From assembly GCF_010389155.1 (NCBI RefSeq), contig NC_057762.1, positions 7,179,513-7,243,512 of the forward strand: a DNA stretch of 64,000 bases, read 5' to 3'. The translations under genes were made by a program, and so were the position numbers. The notes under the pieces are model-generated. The model had not been told where the DNA came from and ran no database searches. It worked only from the letters and a program-made list of their open reading frames with translations. The first letter of the stretch is position 1, and each line of letters starts with the position of its first letter. Shown here piece after piece: positions 62,381-64,000 of the stretch. This DNA comes from Erigeron canadensis. Taxonomy: Eukaryota > Streptophyta > Magnoliopsida > Asterales > Asteraceae.

Positions 62381-62618
62381 GGGAAACTTGAGGGAATATG
62401 ATTCCTTTCCAAATGTACTTATTTTTGTACCATTTGGTTAACAAAAGGTGTCAATTCTTGTTACCTTGCTTGTAAAATGGGTCAACTAACAAATTTCCAC
62501 AACTTGTGTTAAAATTTTTATCTATTCTTTTTAATGGTGTTAATAAGTTATATTATTATTTTTAAAAAGTTCTTATCATGATTAATACTTTGGATATGTT
62601 CCTAACTATAAGTGGTGG

Positions 62619-63321
62619 TAGGGGTGTTCGCGGTTTGGTTTTTACCCGGTTAAACTGTAAACCGAACTATTTAAAAAACAAAAAAAAAACCAAACCGTTT
62701 TTGAATTTGGTTTTGGGTTGGGTTTGTAACCAAAACCGAATTAAATATGTGGTTTTTGGTTTGGTTATGGTTATATGATAATGAATTTGGTTAAACCGAA
62801 AAAACTGAATAACTTATATTACTATGATGTATTATTAAAAATATTTAATGCATATATTTTTTGTATGGATAATTATTTATGTATTTTTTACTTTTTATGT
62901 CTATTTGTTATGTTAACTTTTTCCCGAAATTAGAAAAATTCAAATGACAAACAATGAAGAACTCGATGAACTTTTTTTTAATATTGATGACAAAAAAGAG
63001 TTTAGCAGTTTGAGTTATGTTTACTTATTTATCCATATTGTGTTTGAATTCTAAATTACCACATTGGTGAAAATTGAAATTATGAACCTATTTTGATTGA
63101 ACACAACTTAGACAAAAAAAAGGGTGAAATTGTGTTTTTCATATTTGGTTTTTTTGGTTTTAAACCAAAACCGAACTGAATTCTAATTTAATTTTGTTTT
63201 GGTTTTTAATTTTGAATTAGGTTTTGGTTCGGTTTTGGTTTTGAAAAATAAAAATAAAAAAACCGAAAAACTCGAACCAAATAGACCGAATAACCGAAAA
63301 CCTAACCGGTGAACACCCCTC
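62619..63321. mobile_element. hAT-type MITE with 8-bp target duplication
   Basis: The ends are inverted: TAGGGGTGTTC at the left and GAACACCCCTC at the right, extending imperfectly through AAACCG/CGGTTT-rich arms. AGTGGTGG is repeated exactly outside both ends (62611-62618 and 63322-63329). An 8-bp duplication and an AGGGGTGTTC terminus are typical of hAT elements. At 703 bp with no transposase frame it is non-autonomous. Confidence 0.85.
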
Positions 63322-63593
63322 AGTGGTGGAGTCAACCTATTGTCCATTGACAAATATCAAAAACTTAATATTATTGAAAGGCCATTATACTTCTTAATAG
63401 AGATTGAAACTAATCAAATACTGATTATGCTAAAACCAAAACTAATCAATACTGAGTATGCTAAAACAATTAAATTACATTATATGCTAAAACAATCAAA
63501 TTACATTATATATGAACTAATTTGGTAATCATTTATATTATTTGTACTGAACTATTTTGTAAAATAACATGAGGGGTAACTTTTAAATAAAAA

Positions 63594-63640
63594 CTAGATG
63601 AATGTCTGCGCGCTGCGACGGCTAAATGGTGATGGTTTTA
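63594..63640 (-). mobile_element. Helitron-like 3' terminus (minus strand)
   Basis: On the minus strand GTCGCAGCGCGCAGACATTC leads to CTAG followed by T. This fits a Helitron end whose body would extend to higher coordinates, towards the window edge. Nothing else is recognised from 63640 to 64000 apart from TA runs. Confidence 0.5.
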
Positions 63641-64000
63641 GGAATTTATGGCTACGGTTGTAATAAAGTGCGATGATTGAAGACGGTGGGTTGTAATAGA
63701 CTGGGAATTTGGAGTGCACATGCATATCTATCTAAACCTTCATTCCCGGTGTGATCTCTGACCAATTTACTTGGACTCATAAATCCAAGGTTTACCCTTT
63801 GTTTTTTCTCTTTAATTTTTGGTGGAACATGCATGCTTCTTTTCTTACTCTAATTCTATCTTATCTATCTATGATTTACATATATATGTTGCTATACCAG
63901 TAGTATACCAACATTTGGTATTAGCAAATACCGCTTGCTATATATATATATTACGAGTATAGTCGAAGCTCTATAAATTAATACTTGATAAATTAATAAC

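Overview
The window is nuclear DNA of a flowering plant, almost certainly a eudicot; the repeat families hint at Asteraceae, but that is only an impression. The evidence is AT-rich sequence, genes with many short introns and GT..AG borders, plant-type organelle-targeted proteins, a nuclear tRNA-Gln, and many plant transposable elements: SINEs, Helitrons, hAT and Mutator MITEs, and LTR elements with an initiator-tRNA primer site. I found no bacterial operon, CRISPR array or viral genome.

Layout. 1-4120 holds repeats (including a Mutator-type MITE with exact 9-bp target duplications) and a tRNA-Gln. 4275-11681 (+) is an 18-exon TAP-like half ABC transporter (ABCB26 type). 12105-12380 (-) is a small disordered protein. 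13330-18150 is a tandem segmental duplication; its first copy carries a dead copy of exon 1 of the SRP receptor beta-subunit gene, and the intact gene is at 17689-21428 (+). 23774-25058 (+) is a RING-finger E3 gene with an unresolved 5' end and a splice-phase conflict. 28096-29547 (+) is the intron-free coding region of the 51-kDa flavoprotein subunit of mitochondrial complex I. 32977-35663 (+) is a three-exon gene for a 122-residue, possibly plastid, protein of unknown function, with repeats and a glucanase remnant in its introns. 36611-41530 (-) is ALG2, a mannosyltransferase of N-glycan assembly. 50193-54242 (+) is a sucrase/ferredoxin-like thioredoxin-fold protein with a C-terminal membrane anchor. 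56645-57765 (-) is an ARM-repeat protein.

Between the genes, 42-50 kb is a nest of mobile DNA: two foldback elements (one about 1.1 kb), Helitron ends, a SINE, and a 1,434-bp solo LTR with a 5-bp target duplication sitting inside a decayed transposon-type gene. 58.9-62.3 kb is the 5' part of an LTR retrotransposon (3.07-kb LTR, primer-binding site, first 35 gag codons), and 62.6-63.3 kb is a hAT MITE with an exact 8-bp duplication.

The genes are unrelated housekeeping loci (organelle transport, protein targeting, respiration, glycosylation, ubiquitin pathway) and do not form one pathway. I see no convincing new biological system. The most useful points are gene-structure oddities (two GC-AG introns, a duplicated splice acceptor, a duplicated and killed first exon, a phase-broken RING exon) and transposons with readable insertion footprints. 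All exon borders were read by eye from splice signals and reading phase, without transcripts.
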